From Gammaproteobacteria bacterium (GTDB lineage: Bacteria > Pseudomonadota > Gammaproteobacteria > Enterobacterales > Alteromonadaceae), in the NCBI GenBank assembly GCA_018222405.1, contig JAAFAI010000008.1, positions 62,001 to 126,000 on the forward strand: 64,000 nt of DNA, written 5' to 3'. A program made the position numbers and the translations under genes. Shown here piece after piece: positions 1 to 7,286 of the stretch; the stretch's first letter is position 1, and the number at the start of each line of letters is the position of its first letter. The notes below the pieces were generated by a model that did not search any database, was not told the origin of the DNA, and saw only the letters and a program-made list of their open reading frames with translations.

Positions 1-110
1 GCCCCCTTGATGACGATTTAAAATACTATATCAGCGAGTCCTATCGCATTGTGGCGCTTGGCCTGAGCAAACGTAAGCGGCAGGAGCTAGGCATCGACGA
101 TGTTTGCTAG
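1..110 (+). CDS. MmcQ/YjbR-family protein, C-terminal end only
   Basis: An open frame enters from the left edge and stops at TAG 108-110. The 35 visible residues end with SESYRIVALGLSKRKRQELG. This resembles the C-terminus of MmcQ/YjbR-family proteins, small proteins with a double-wing fold often called DNA-binding, which usually end in a helix like ESYxLVVxxLPKKxxxELG. Only the tail is present, so the family call rests on one short motif, and no start or operon context can be seen. It is tandem to nothing here; the next gene (soxR) converges on it. Confidence 0.5.
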   Translation, partial: PLDDDLKYYISESYRIVALGLSKRKRQELGIDDVC

Positions 111-132
111 CTAAGTTTATTAAGTCTCTGAT

Positions 133-576
133 TTAATTGTGCTTATCTTCTTCTAGGAGCCTTGCTCCCGGTCCATTTTCGCCCAGCCTATCCTCCGGGT
201 TTCGTAGTGGACAGTCACGTAAAGAAAGACAGCCACAGCCAATGCAGCTGTCAAGCTTATCCCTGAGCTGGGTCAGACTCAGAATTCGCTCATTCAGCAT
301 TGCCCGCCATTCACTGCTCATCTGTTCCCAGTCGGATGGGGACACCTCGCGGGTGGGAAGTTTTTCAAGATGAGATTTTATGAGCCGTAACGAGATACCG
401 GCCTGTTTGGCGATACGAATAATCGCCACCCGGCGCAGAATACTGCGGTGGTAGCGGCGTTGATTGCCCTGGGTGCGCAGACTCTGAATTAACCCTTTTT
501 CTTCATAGTAATGAAGTGTAGAAACGGTCACGCCGCTGCGCCTGGCCACATCGTCAACACTTAACGTGTTATCCAT
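133..576 (-). CDS. soxR: SoxR, redox-sensing MerR-family activator
   Basis: This is a 147-residue MerR-family regulator. The N-terminal winged helix carries the typical [20 protein letters not shown] sequence, followed by a dimerisation helix. Near residues 118-130 lies the cysteine cluster [12 protein letters not shown], the CxxCxC-x5-C pattern that binds the SoxR [2Fe-2S] cluster. In the family, oxidation of the cluster by superoxide, NO or redox-cycling drugs switches on a promoter with an over-long spacer. Two Met codons are adjacent (579 and 576); the second is better placed behind GGGGA. The gene is divergent from sodB, and a near-perfect SoxR operator lies between them at 602-619, so sodB is a likely direct target and autoregulation is possible. 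No soxS is visible. Confidence 0.95.
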   Translation of the reverse strand: MDNTLSVDDVARRSGVTVSTLHYYEEKGLIQSLRTQGNQRRYHRSILRRVAIIRIAKQAGISLRLIKSHLEKLPTREVSPSDWEQMSSEWRAMLNERILSLTQLRDKLDSCIGCGCLSLRDCPLRNPEDRLGENGPGARLLEEDKHN

Positions 577-597
577 CATTATTCCCCAAAAAAGTTA

Positions 598-628
598 TTG
601 ACCTCAAGTATGCATGAGGTTTTAGTAT
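598..628 (+). promoter_or_regulatory. SoxR operator inside a 19-bp-spacer promoter of sodB
   Basis: The 18-mer CCTCAAGTATGCATGAGG (602-619) is an inverted repeat very close to the enterobacterial soxS operator CCTCAAGTTAACTTGAGG. It sits between a -35-like TTGACC (598-603) and a -10-like TAGTAT (623-628), separated by exactly 19 bp. That is the stretched spacing expected of a MerR-family-activated promoter. The layout, with -35 overlapping the first CC of the operator, matches soxS. The -10 points toward sodB (start 682). The operator is also about 22 bp upstream of the soxR start codon on the other strand. Confidence 0.9.
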
Positions 629-681
629 TTGTGTCGACTAGTCAAATTTGCGCTATCCACTATTTGAGTCAGGAGACAAAG

Positions 682-1269
682 ATGAGTTTTACTTTACCCG
701 ATTTACCTTATGCAAAAGATGCCCTGGCACCACTGATGTCAAAGGAAACTCTTGAGTATCATTATGCAAAGCATCATGCGACCTATGTGGCGAAACTTAA
801 TGATTTGGTCGCCGGCACGCCCTATGCCGATATGTCGCTGGAAGTAATCATCACAGACGCCAACGGCCCGCTGTTCAATAATGCCGCTCAGGTGTGGAAT
901 CATACTTTTTTCTGGCAATGTTTATCGCCACAAGGCGGCGGAGAGCCGGCGCAGGAATTAGCGGATGTCATTGAGGAAAACTGGGCGTCGGTTGATGCCT
1001 TTAAAGACGAGTTTACGCAGCAAGCCATTAACAACTTTGGTTCCGGCTGGACCTGGCTGGTGCTTAACGCGGCCGGTCAACTGGTCATTGTGAATACCGC
1101 TAATGCCGATACGCCGATTGCCCATGAAGGCCTGAAGCCTTTACTCACAGTGGATGTCTGGGAGCACGCTTATTATATTGACCACCGTAATGCCAGACCG
1201 GCTTATCTGGATGCCTTCTGGCAACTGGTTAACTGGGACTTTGCGCTGACCAATCTAACTGGCCAATAA
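682..1269 (+). CDS. sodB: Iron superoxide dismutase SodB
   Basis: A 195-residue Fe-type superoxide dismutase that converts superoxide to hydrogen peroxide and oxygen in the cytoplasm. Metal ligands are visible at His27, His74 (VWNHTFFW), Asp158 and His162 (DVWEHAYY). Gln70 just before VWNH is the iron-type second-sphere residue; Mn enzymes usually place it elsewhere. The start at 682 was chosen because AGGAG lies at 671-675 and the protein then begins MSFTLPDLPYAKDAL, as in the family. An upstream in-frame ATG would add 28 unrelated residues and overlap the SoxR promoter. The gene is monocistronic, with a weak 7-bp stem (AATAGCA/TGCTATT, 1282-1323) downstream. The SoxR operator upstream implies induction by redox-cycling stress. 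Confidence 0.96.
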   Translation: MSFTLPDLPYAKDALAPLMSKETLEYHYAKHHATYVAKLNDLVAGTPYADMSLEVIITDANGPLFNNAAQVWNHTFFWQCLSPQGGGEPAQELADVIEENWASVDAFKDEFTQQAINNFGSGWTWLVLNAAGQLVIVNTANADTPIAHEGLKPLLTVDVWEHAYYIDHRNARPAYLDAFWQLVNWDFALTNLTGQ

Positions 1270-1415
1270 GTCGGTAACTGCAATAGCAGCTTGAGTGAGC
1301 TTTGGCTTGTTTGAGTTGCTATTTAATCACCTTTTTTCCATTGCCTCAATCTGTTGCTCTAAACCTGAATTCCTTGATCCAAATTAACCAAATACGAATT
1401 ATTCAGAAATCTAAA

Positions 1416-1464
1416 TGAGAATAACTATCGTTTGCATTGACTTTGCTTTTTAGTTGTTTACTAT
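1416..1464 (+). promoter_or_regulatory. Fur-type box and promoter of the first TonB receptor
   Basis: TGAGAATAACTATCG (1416-1430) matches the Fur 7-1-7 consensus TGATAATnATTATCA at 12 of 14 defined positions. Just downstream is TTGACT (1437-1442), then a 16-bp spacer, then TACTAT (1459-1464), a plausible sigma-70 promoter 51 bp before the receptor start. The box lies directly upstream of the -35. Iron-dependent repression is inferred. Confidence 0.65.
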
Positions 1465-1515
1465 AAGCCACCATAACAACACACACTGAACAATGCATAC
1501 ACACATAGGAAACTC

Positions 1516-3888
1516 ATGAAATCTCGTTTTGGATATTCTTGTTTGGCACTCGCCATCCAGTTAGGAATTATGCCCGCCGCACTGGCTACTGCAGTACCAG
1601 ATAGCGAAGATATTGAACACGTAGTGGTATCTGCGACCGGTTTTGAACAAAAAATTACCGAAGCCCCCGCCAGTATTTCTGTGATCACCGCAGAGGATCT
1701 TAAAACCCGCTCGTTTACTTCTTTACTCGATGCGGTGCAGTTTCAGGAAGGTATTGATATCGGCACGACCCGTGATAAAACCGGTAAAGGCAGCGTTAGT
1801 ATGCGTGGTCTTACCGGCGAGTACACCTTGTTATTGATCGACGGACGTCGCCAGAACAACCATGGTGATATTTATCCTAACAACTTTGGCGGTAACGCAT
1901 TCAATCATATGCCACCGCTGGACACGATTGAACGCATCGAAGTTATTCGGGGACCGGCGTCAACCCTTTACGGCGCTGATGCGCTGGGTGGTGTTATTAA
2001 CGTAATCACCAAAAAGCACCGCAGTGAGTGGGGCGGCAACATTACTTTTGGCCGCAGTCTGCAAACCAACGATGACTTTGGTGACGACATCACTACGGAT
2101 TTCTCAGTGACCGGCCCATTGATTGAAAACCTGTTAAGCCTGGGCATTCGTGGCAGTGTTTATGAGCAGCAAGCGTCTACGCCACAGCTGGCACCGGCAA
2201 TCGATCCGAATGGTGTTGTGCATATGCGCTCGCTGGGCTTTGGTGGCGGTGGTCGCACAGTTGATAACGACAGCAAGCATTATGGTTTCAGCCTAAATTA
2301 CACGCCAGTTGACGGCCACGAAATTGGTTTCGATTTTGATAACTCTCATCAGCAGTACGATAACACGCCTGAGTTTAACCTGGATACCGGTGAAATCCTT
2401 TATCCGTTAGGCACCCGTGATAGCATTGAAAGTTTATGGCAGGACCGTCGTGGACAGGTTAATCCTCGTGCCGGATATGCCGCTGAACAGGAATTCGACC
2501 GTCAGTGGTGGTCATTAACTTACGACGGTAAGCTGAACTTTGGTACTGTTGCTGCGTCACTGGCCTACGTTGATACTCACAACAATGGCCGTACCCTACC
2601 GCTGAGTGTGGCAGAGCGTCAGTTGCTACAAGCGATGTACGATGGCACCGGTGAATACGAAGGTATGAGTGAAGAAGACCGCCGCGATCTGGCCGAACAG
2701 ACGTTTTTGCCACGTCCGGCACGTCCGCTCGACAGCAGTCAGTATACCTTCGACTTACGCTTTGATATTCCGGTTGAAGACTTAGCCGGCGACCATAACT
2801 TTGTACTGGGCGCGCAGGTTATCGACGGCGAGCTTAAAGACGGCGTATTTGGTCTTGAGTCCGGCGAACCCGGTGCCGTTCAGGAACAAAAAATGTATTC
2901 CCTGTTCGCCGAGGACAACTGGGGGATTATTGATAACATGACGCTGACCGCTGGTTTTCGTTACGACGAGCACGATGTGTTTGGCAGCCAGACCTCACCG
3001 CGGATTTATGCAGTATATAACATCACTGACTACTGGACGGTTAAAGGCGGTGTGAGCACGGGTTACAAAACGCCGCAAACTACCGATTTGTATGACGGTA
3101 TCATTGGTTTTGGTGGTCAGGGTACCAGCCCCTTTGCCGGTAACCCTGATCTGCAGCCGGAAACCAGTGTTAACTCTGAGATCGCTGTTTACTGGAGCCG
3201 CGACGAGCATAACTTCAATATCACCTACTTTAAAACTGATTTTGAAGACAAGATTGCCACAGGAGATACTGTACAGAGTTGTAATACGACCGGTGGTGTT
3301 CGCCCATGTGTAAATCTTGGTGAATACGACGAACTCGGTTACGACACCTACAGCCAGCGTATTAACATCGACGAAGTTGAACTGCAGGGTATCGAAATGG
3401 CCGGCCGTTACGGTATTACCAAGGACTGGTCTGTGTATCTAAATTATACCTGGACCGACAGCGAGCAGAAAAGCGGGCCGGAGGCTGGCTTACCTCTTAC
3501 CAATACTGCAGAGCACATGGCGAACGGTAACATCACCTGGCAGGTGAATGCTGACTTAAACGTCTATCTGCAGGGGGAGTACCGTTCGGATCGTTATCGT
3601 GGCTATGATTCGACTCTGGATCGCGAACTGCATTTTAAAAACTTTGCTATGCTGCACTTGGGCGCGCGTTGGCAGTTAAATGACAGTGTGATCCTGAACT
3701 TGCGGGTGAACAATCTGCTCGACAGAGACTTTACTACTTATTCCGTGACCTATGACGACCTGAACAATGATGGACAGTTTGAGTACCTTACCGGGCGCGG
3801 TGTAGTGAGTGAAGTGAATTTTACCGACGATTACAACGTTAAAGACAGAGCCAGAAACTTCTGGGCTGGGGTAACTGTTAGCTTTTAA
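1516..3888 (+). CDS. TonB-dependent outer-membrane receptor (CirA/FepA-like)
   Basis: A 790-residue outer-membrane receptor. A signal peptide (about residues 1-25, ending ALATA) is followed by a TonB-box-like segment HVVVSATG near residues 35-42. The plug domain has the motifs VSMRGLTGEYTLLLIDGRR and IERIEVIRGPASTLYGADAL. A long beta-barrel ends in the aromatic terminus WAGVTVSF. The family uses TonB-ExbBD energy to import ferric siderophores or similar ligands. The layout and the RGPASTLYGADALGGVINVITKK segment resemble CirA/FepA-type catecholate receptors, but the substrate cannot be read from sequence. A Fur-type box lies upstream, so iron regulation is likely. It has its own terminator and no partner genes beside it. 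Confidence 0.9.
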   Translation: MKSRFGYSCLALAIQLGIMPAALATAVPDSEDIEHVVVSATGFEQKITEAPASISVITAEDLKTRSFTSLLDAVQFQEGIDIGTTRDKTGKGSVSMRGLTGEYTLLLIDGRRQNNHGDIYPNNFGGNAFNHMPPLDTIERIEVIRGPASTLYGADALGGVINVITKKHRSEWGGNITFGRSLQTNDDFGDDITTDFSVTGPLIENLLSLGIRGSVYEQQASTPQLAPAIDPNGVVHMRSLGFGGGGRTVDNDSKHYGFSLNYTPVDGHEIGFDFDNSHQQYDNTPEFNLDTGEILYPLGTRDSIESLWQDRRGQVNPRAGYAAEQEFDRQWWSLTYDGKLNFGTVAASLAYVDTHNNGRTLPLSVAERQLLQAMYDGTGEYEGMSEEDRRDLAEQTFLPRPARPLDSSQYTFDLRFDIPVEDLAGDHNFVLGAQVIDGELKDGVFGLESGEPGAVQEQKMYSLFAEDNWGIIDNMTLTAGFRYDEHDVFGSQTSPRIYAVYNITDYWTVKGGVSTGYKTPQTTDLYDGIIGFGGQGTSPFAGNPDLQPETSVNSEIAVYWSRDEHNFNITYFKTDFEDKIATGDTVQSCNTTGGVRPCVNLGEYDELGYDTYSQRINIDEVELQGIEMAGRYGITKDWSVYLNYTWTDSEQKSGPEAGLPLTNTAEHMANGNITWQVNADLNVYLQGEYRSDRYRGYDSTLDRELHFKNFAMLHLGARWQLNDSVILNLRVNNLLDRDFTTYSVTYDDLNNDGQFEYLTGRGVVSEVNFTDDYNVKDRARNFWAGVTVSF

Positions 3889-3914
3889 TTGCACTAATCC
3901 GGATTCTTTTACAT

Positions 3915-3939
3915 AAGCGGCCCGTGGGCCGCTTTTTTT
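3915..3939 (+). terminator. Rho-independent terminator of the TonB receptor
   Basis: AGCGGCCC and GGGCCGCT (3916-3933) form an 8-bp GC-rich stem with a 2-nt loop followed by seven T residues, 27 bp after the receptor stop codon. Confidence 0.9.
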
Positions 3940-4204
3940 ATGGCTGAACCTGGGCTGTTAACGGTTGCTGTTTAAAAAATAAACTAGCAGGCAAACCTAA
4001 AGGGTGTTACTATGCGTCCGCCTTTGAAAGGTACTATTTCAATTTGCTTCAAGCTTCTTCCGTTAGTCCGAGTAAGTCCCCGTAGAGATTCACATTCTGA
4101 CCGTCTGATATGAGCAAGGTAAACACCGATAGCCTTTTTCTTTCGTGCAACTGCGAGTCGTGCATGGACTCATTATTTCGTACTAACTAATACACCGAGG
4201 TATT
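3940..4204 (+). promoter_or_regulatory. Long untranslated leader region before the helicase
   Basis: These 265 bases hold no credible gene. A possible extended -10 (TGTTACTAT, 4005-4013) would leave a leader of nearly 190 nt before the helicase start. Long 5' leaders are common on cold-inducible DEAD-box helicase and csp genes, so post-transcriptional or cold control is possible, but no defined riboswitch or cold-box was recognised. Function is inference only. Confidence 0.3.
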
Positions 4205-5632
4205 ATGTCTTTTAGTCAACTAGGGCTGTGTGACCCACTTCTTAAATCAATTAAAGAGAAGGGCTACAGCTCGCCTTCGCCGATTCAGCAAGAGGCGATC
4301 CCGGCTATTTTAACCGGCCGTGATGTGCTGGCCGCAGCGCAAACCGGTACCGGTAAAACTGCAGGCTTCGCCCTGCCGGTTCTGCAACGTTTGGCGGCGG
4401 GTCCGAAAACCAAAGCCAATCATGTGCGAGCACTTATTCTTACGCCAACCCGCGAGCTTGCGGCTCAGGTCGAAACCAATATCCGTGAATATAAAACCCA
4501 CCTGCGTTTAAAAAGCGCCGTGGTGTTTGGTGGCGTGGGTATCAACCCGCAAATGAAAATACTGCGCTCCGGGGTAGACGTGTTGGTTGCAACACCGGGC
4601 CGTTTACTGGATTTGTATCAGCAAAATGCAGTGAAGTTTGAGCAACTGGAAATCCTGGTACTGGACGAAGCTGACCGTATGCTCGATATGGGCTTTATCC
4701 ACGACATTAAGCGCATACTGAAGTTACTGCCTGCGCAGCGTCAGTCGCTGTTATTCTCGGCCACCTTTGCCGACAATGTGATGTCACTGGCTGAGTCGAT
4801 TACCCGCAATCCGATTAAACTGGCGGTAACGCCGGCTAATACAACGGTTGAAAAGATTGAGCAGCAACTGGTCGCCGTCGATAAATCGAAAAAAATCCCG
4901 GCCCTGACCAGCCTGATCAAACAACAAAAATGGCAACAGGTGCTGGTATTCAGTCGTACCAAACATGGCGCCAATCGTATTGCCGCCAAACTGGAAAGTG
5001 CCGGTTTGCCCAGCGCTGCCATTCATGGCAACAAGAGTCAGGGGGCTCGTACCGCTGCACTTAAAGCATTTAAAGACGGCAGTATAAAAGTACTGGTGGC
5101 GACTGACATTGCTGCCCGTGGCATTGATATCAGCGAATTACCGGTAGTAATTAATCTGGACCTGCCCAATACCGCTGCAGACTATGTGCACCGCATTGGC
5201 AGAACCGGGCGCGCCGGGTCTGCCGGACAGGCGTGGTCATTGGTGAGCGCCGATGAAATTGAACAATTACAGGATATCGAGCGACTCATCCAGTTGCTTA
5301 TTCCGCGCGTGAGTCTGGCAGGGTTTGAGCCTAATCAGCCGCTACCAGAAACTAAACTGCTGCCACCGAAGAAAATTAAAAAGCCAAAGAAGGCAAAAAG
5401 TACTTCGTCAGAGGCGGCCGATAAACCCCCGCGCACTGGTAAGAGCCATCAGCGGGAGGGGAAGAGCCATCAGCGGAATAATAACAACTCTCAGCGGAAC
5501 AATAACAACTCGCAGCGGAATGGTAATAACCCCCAAGGCTCTGGCAAAGAGGCTGATAACAACGGTCAGTCCCGTCCGTCGCGTCGTCGCAGAGTCAACC
5601 CTCAGGTGAAGCGTAAAACTGTAGACGCCTGA
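4205..5632 (+). CDS. rhlE: DEAD-box RNA helicase, RhlE type
   Basis: A 475-residue ATP-dependent RNA helicase. Motifs occur in order: Q-motif region ([11 protein letters not shown]), Walker A AQTGTGKT (45-52), PTRELAAQ (81-88), TPGRLLD, DEAD at 154-157, SAT at 185-187, [10 protein letters not shown], and [10 protein letters not shown]. Together these give the two RecA-like domains. The C-terminal extension, beyond about residue 385, is basic and low-complexity and contains a heptapeptide repeat (see 5441-5545). RhlE-type helicases remodel RNA during ribosome assembly and RNA decay, often at low temperature; RhlE is preferred over DeaD or DbpA because no dedicated C-terminal RNA-binding fold is visible. 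The start is supported by ACCGAGG shortly upstream. Monocistronic. Confidence 0.9.
   Translation: MSFSQLGLCDPLLKSIKEKGYSSPSPIQQEAIPAILTGRDVLAAAQTGTGKTAGFALPVLQRLAAGPKTKANHVRALILTPTRELAAQVETNIREYKTHLRLKSAVVFGGVGINPQMKILRSGVDVLVATPGRLLDLYQQNAVKFEQLEILVLDEADRMLDMGFIHDIKRILKLLPAQRQSLLFSATFADNVMSLAESITRNPIKLAVTPANTTVEKIEQQLVAVDKSKKIPALTSLIKQQKWQQVLVFSRTKHGANRIAAKLESAGLPSAAIHGNKSQGARTAALKAFKDGSIKVLVATDIAARGIDISELPVVINLDLPNTAADYVHRIGRTGRAGSAGQAWSLVSADEIEQLQDIERLIQLLIPRVSLAGFEPNQPLPETKLLPPKKIKKPKKAKSTSSEAADKPPRTGKSHQREGKSHQRNNNNSQRNNNNSQRNGNNPQGSGKEADNNGQSRPSRRRRVNPQVKRKTVDA
5441..5545 (+). repeat. 21-bp tandem repeat encoding a heptapeptide array in the helicase tail
   Basis: Five in-frame 21-bp units start at 5441, 5462, 5483, 5504 and 5525. 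They encode [28 protein letters not shown] and the degenerate NNPQGSG, with CAGCGG (QR) conserved in four of five. It is a coding minisatellite in the disordered C-terminal tail. Copy number could vary between strains without breaking the frame. Confidence 0.85.
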
Positions 5633-5640
5633 TATGCCGT

Positions 5641-5669
5641 AAAGCCCTGTACATTACTTGCAGGGCTTT
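5641..5669 (+). terminator. Probable terminator hairpin of the helicase gene
   Basis: AAAGCCCTG (5641-5649) pairs perfectly with CAGGGCTTT (5661-5669) around an 11-nt loop, 8 bp after the stop codon. The trailing T tract is just the TTT of the stem, so termination strength is uncertain. Confidence 0.5.
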
Positions 5670-5754
5670 AAGCACCGAAAAATGTTCTGTTTAGACAGTT
5701 AGCTAAATTCTATTTGCGAAATGTAAATGGTGTTAGCCAAAAGTTGCAAGGAGC

Positions 5755-7188
5755 ATGATCCCTTCACAAAAAGACCTCGTAACCGTATTTGTCACAACAC
5801 AACAACGAGGAATTAACTATGAACAGGACCATGTCGCTCCTTGCAGTCTACCACTTTTTTTAGCCGGTTGCTTATCCGACGATAACGACGATGAGGTAGT
5901 ACAACCGGAGCCCGAATTTGCCAATGTGAGGGTTATCCACGCCGCTTCTGATGCGCCGCTCGTTAACATTACGGCCAATGATGCCATCCTTAATAACCTT
6001 GAGGGCGTTGATTATCAGGTCGCTTCAGGTCGCTTTGAAGTTGAAACCGGCACCTACGATATTGGCGTAACCGCTATTCTGCCAGGAGACGACGCCGAAG
6101 TTTTGCAGGCGGATGTTACCTTGGAAGCTGGTACCAATTATGATGTTTTTGCCGTAGGCAGTGTGGCCGATGATTCGCTGATGCTGTTGCCGGTAACCAG
6201 TGCCGAAACGCCGGTAACCGCAGGTAATGCGCAGGTTCAGATTGTCCACGCGGCGTCAGCGGCGCCCACCGTAGATATTTATGTAACCGCCCCGGATGCG
6301 GTACTGGCTGATGAGCAACCCCTGGTCACTGCTGAATTTACCGATGCTACCGACTTAGTGCAGGTACCAGCCGGTGAATACCGCATACGCATTACCCCGG
6401 CAGGAAGTATGGATGTCGTCTTTGACTCCGGTACCGTGGCGCTGGCCGATGGTGCTGATTTGCTGGTAGCTGCCACCAACAATACCGGTAGCGGTGATTC
6501 ACCGGTAACGTTACTGGTTGCCGATGGCGAGAGCGCAGTCAAACTATGGGACGCAAATACGACTGCTGATATTCGTGTGGTACATGGCATAAGTGATGCC
6601 CCGGCGGTTGACGTGATTGCAAATAACGAACTGGTACTGGTTGATGCGCTGGCATTTCCTATGGCCACCGATTATTTGTCAGTGATGCCAGCAGATTACC
6701 TGATTGATGTAGTGGCAGACGCTGACAACAGCATTGTGGCCATCGATGATGCTGCAGTCACTCTGGAAACAGGTATGTCTTATACGGCCATCGCGAACAA
6801 TGAACTTGCGGCACCGGAGCTCGATCTGCTAGTGGACATGCCGCGTCGAGTGGCGACTGAAGCCAAAGTACGTATTATTCATGCCTCACCTGCAGCAGGC
6901 AGCGTGGATATCTATGTAACTGGCGACGGGGAAATTGCAGATGTCGATCCGGCTTTTGCCGGAGTTGATTATGCAACCGACGCATTGGCTGAAACCGGCT
7001 ATGTAAGCCTGACAGCCGGTGAATATTTTGTAACTGTGACAGCGGCGGGAAGCAAAGAGGCAGCGATTGCCACTGGTTCATTAATGCTTGATGCCGGCAA
7101 TGTGTATACTGCCATCGCGGTAAATGGTGCAATGGAAGGGGCATTACCACAGTTGGTACTGCTGGATGATTTTGTCGCGACACCTTAA
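5755..7188 (+). CDS. DUF4397 repeat lipoprotein with a frame break in its signal peptide
   Basis: The open frame runs from 5755, but its first 35 codons do not look coding. The real start is probably ATG 5819, behind GAGGAA (5807-5812). That frame reads MNRTMSLLAVYHFF and stops at TAG 5861, inside a run of seven T (5855-5861). The lipobox LFLAGC and everything after it are read in the -1 frame. One extra base in or near the T run restores a normal lipoprotein signal peptide. The mature part holds four tandem DUF4397 domains of about 105-115 residues, each opening with a motif like VRVIHAASDAP (near residues 58, 160, 273 and 371, numbered from 5755). DUF4397 proteins are surface or periplasmic beta-rich proteins of unknown function. 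The break may be a sequencing error, a mutation or phase variation. Confidence 0.7.
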   Translation: MIPSQKDLVTVFVTTQQRGINYEQDHVAPCSLPLFLAGCLSDDNDDEVVQPEPEFANVRVIHAASDAPLVNITANDAILNNLEGVDYQVASGRFEVETGTYDIGVTAILPGDDAEVLQADVTLEAGTNYDVFAVGSVADDSLMLLPVTSAETPVTAGNAQVQIVHAASAAPTVDIYVTAPDAVLADEQPLVTAEFTDATDLVQVPAGEYRIRITPAGSMDVVFDSGTVALADGADLLVAATNNTGSGDSPVTLLVADGESAVKLWDANTTADIRVVHGISDAPAVDVIANNELVLVDALAFPMATDYLSVMPADYLIDVVADADNSIVAIDDAAVTLETGMSYTAIANNELAAPELDLLVDMPRRVATEAKVRIIHASPAAGSVDIYVTGDGEIADVDPAFAGVDYATDALAETGYVSLTAGEYFVTVTAAGSKEAAIATGSLMLDAGNVYTAIAVNGAMEGALPQLVLLDDFVATP

Positions 7189-7235
7189 AACAAGCACTAC
7201 AAAGACTCTGTAGCGAGCCCGCAGACCGGGCAAAC

Positions 7236-7272
7236 AAAAAGCCTGATAAGGTGACCTTATCAGGCTTTTTTT
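7236..7272. terminator. Bidirectional terminator between DUF4397 and subtilase genes
   Basis: AAGCCTGATAAGG pairs with CCTTATCAGGCTT around a 3-nt loop. A-rich and T-rich flanks on the two sides (AAAAA before, TTTTTTT across the end) let it work for both convergent genes. Confidence 0.92.
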
Positions 7273-7286
7273 GTTGCTTTACCAGC

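Noticed and set aside
598-681. Upstream in-frame start for sodB
   Set aside because: It would lie inside the SoxR-controlled promoter and add 28 residues not found in the family; ATG 682 has a good ribosome site.
5325-5609. 94-codon plus-strand frame inside the helicase tail
   Set aside because: It is a shadow of the low-complexity C-terminal coding repeat in another frame.
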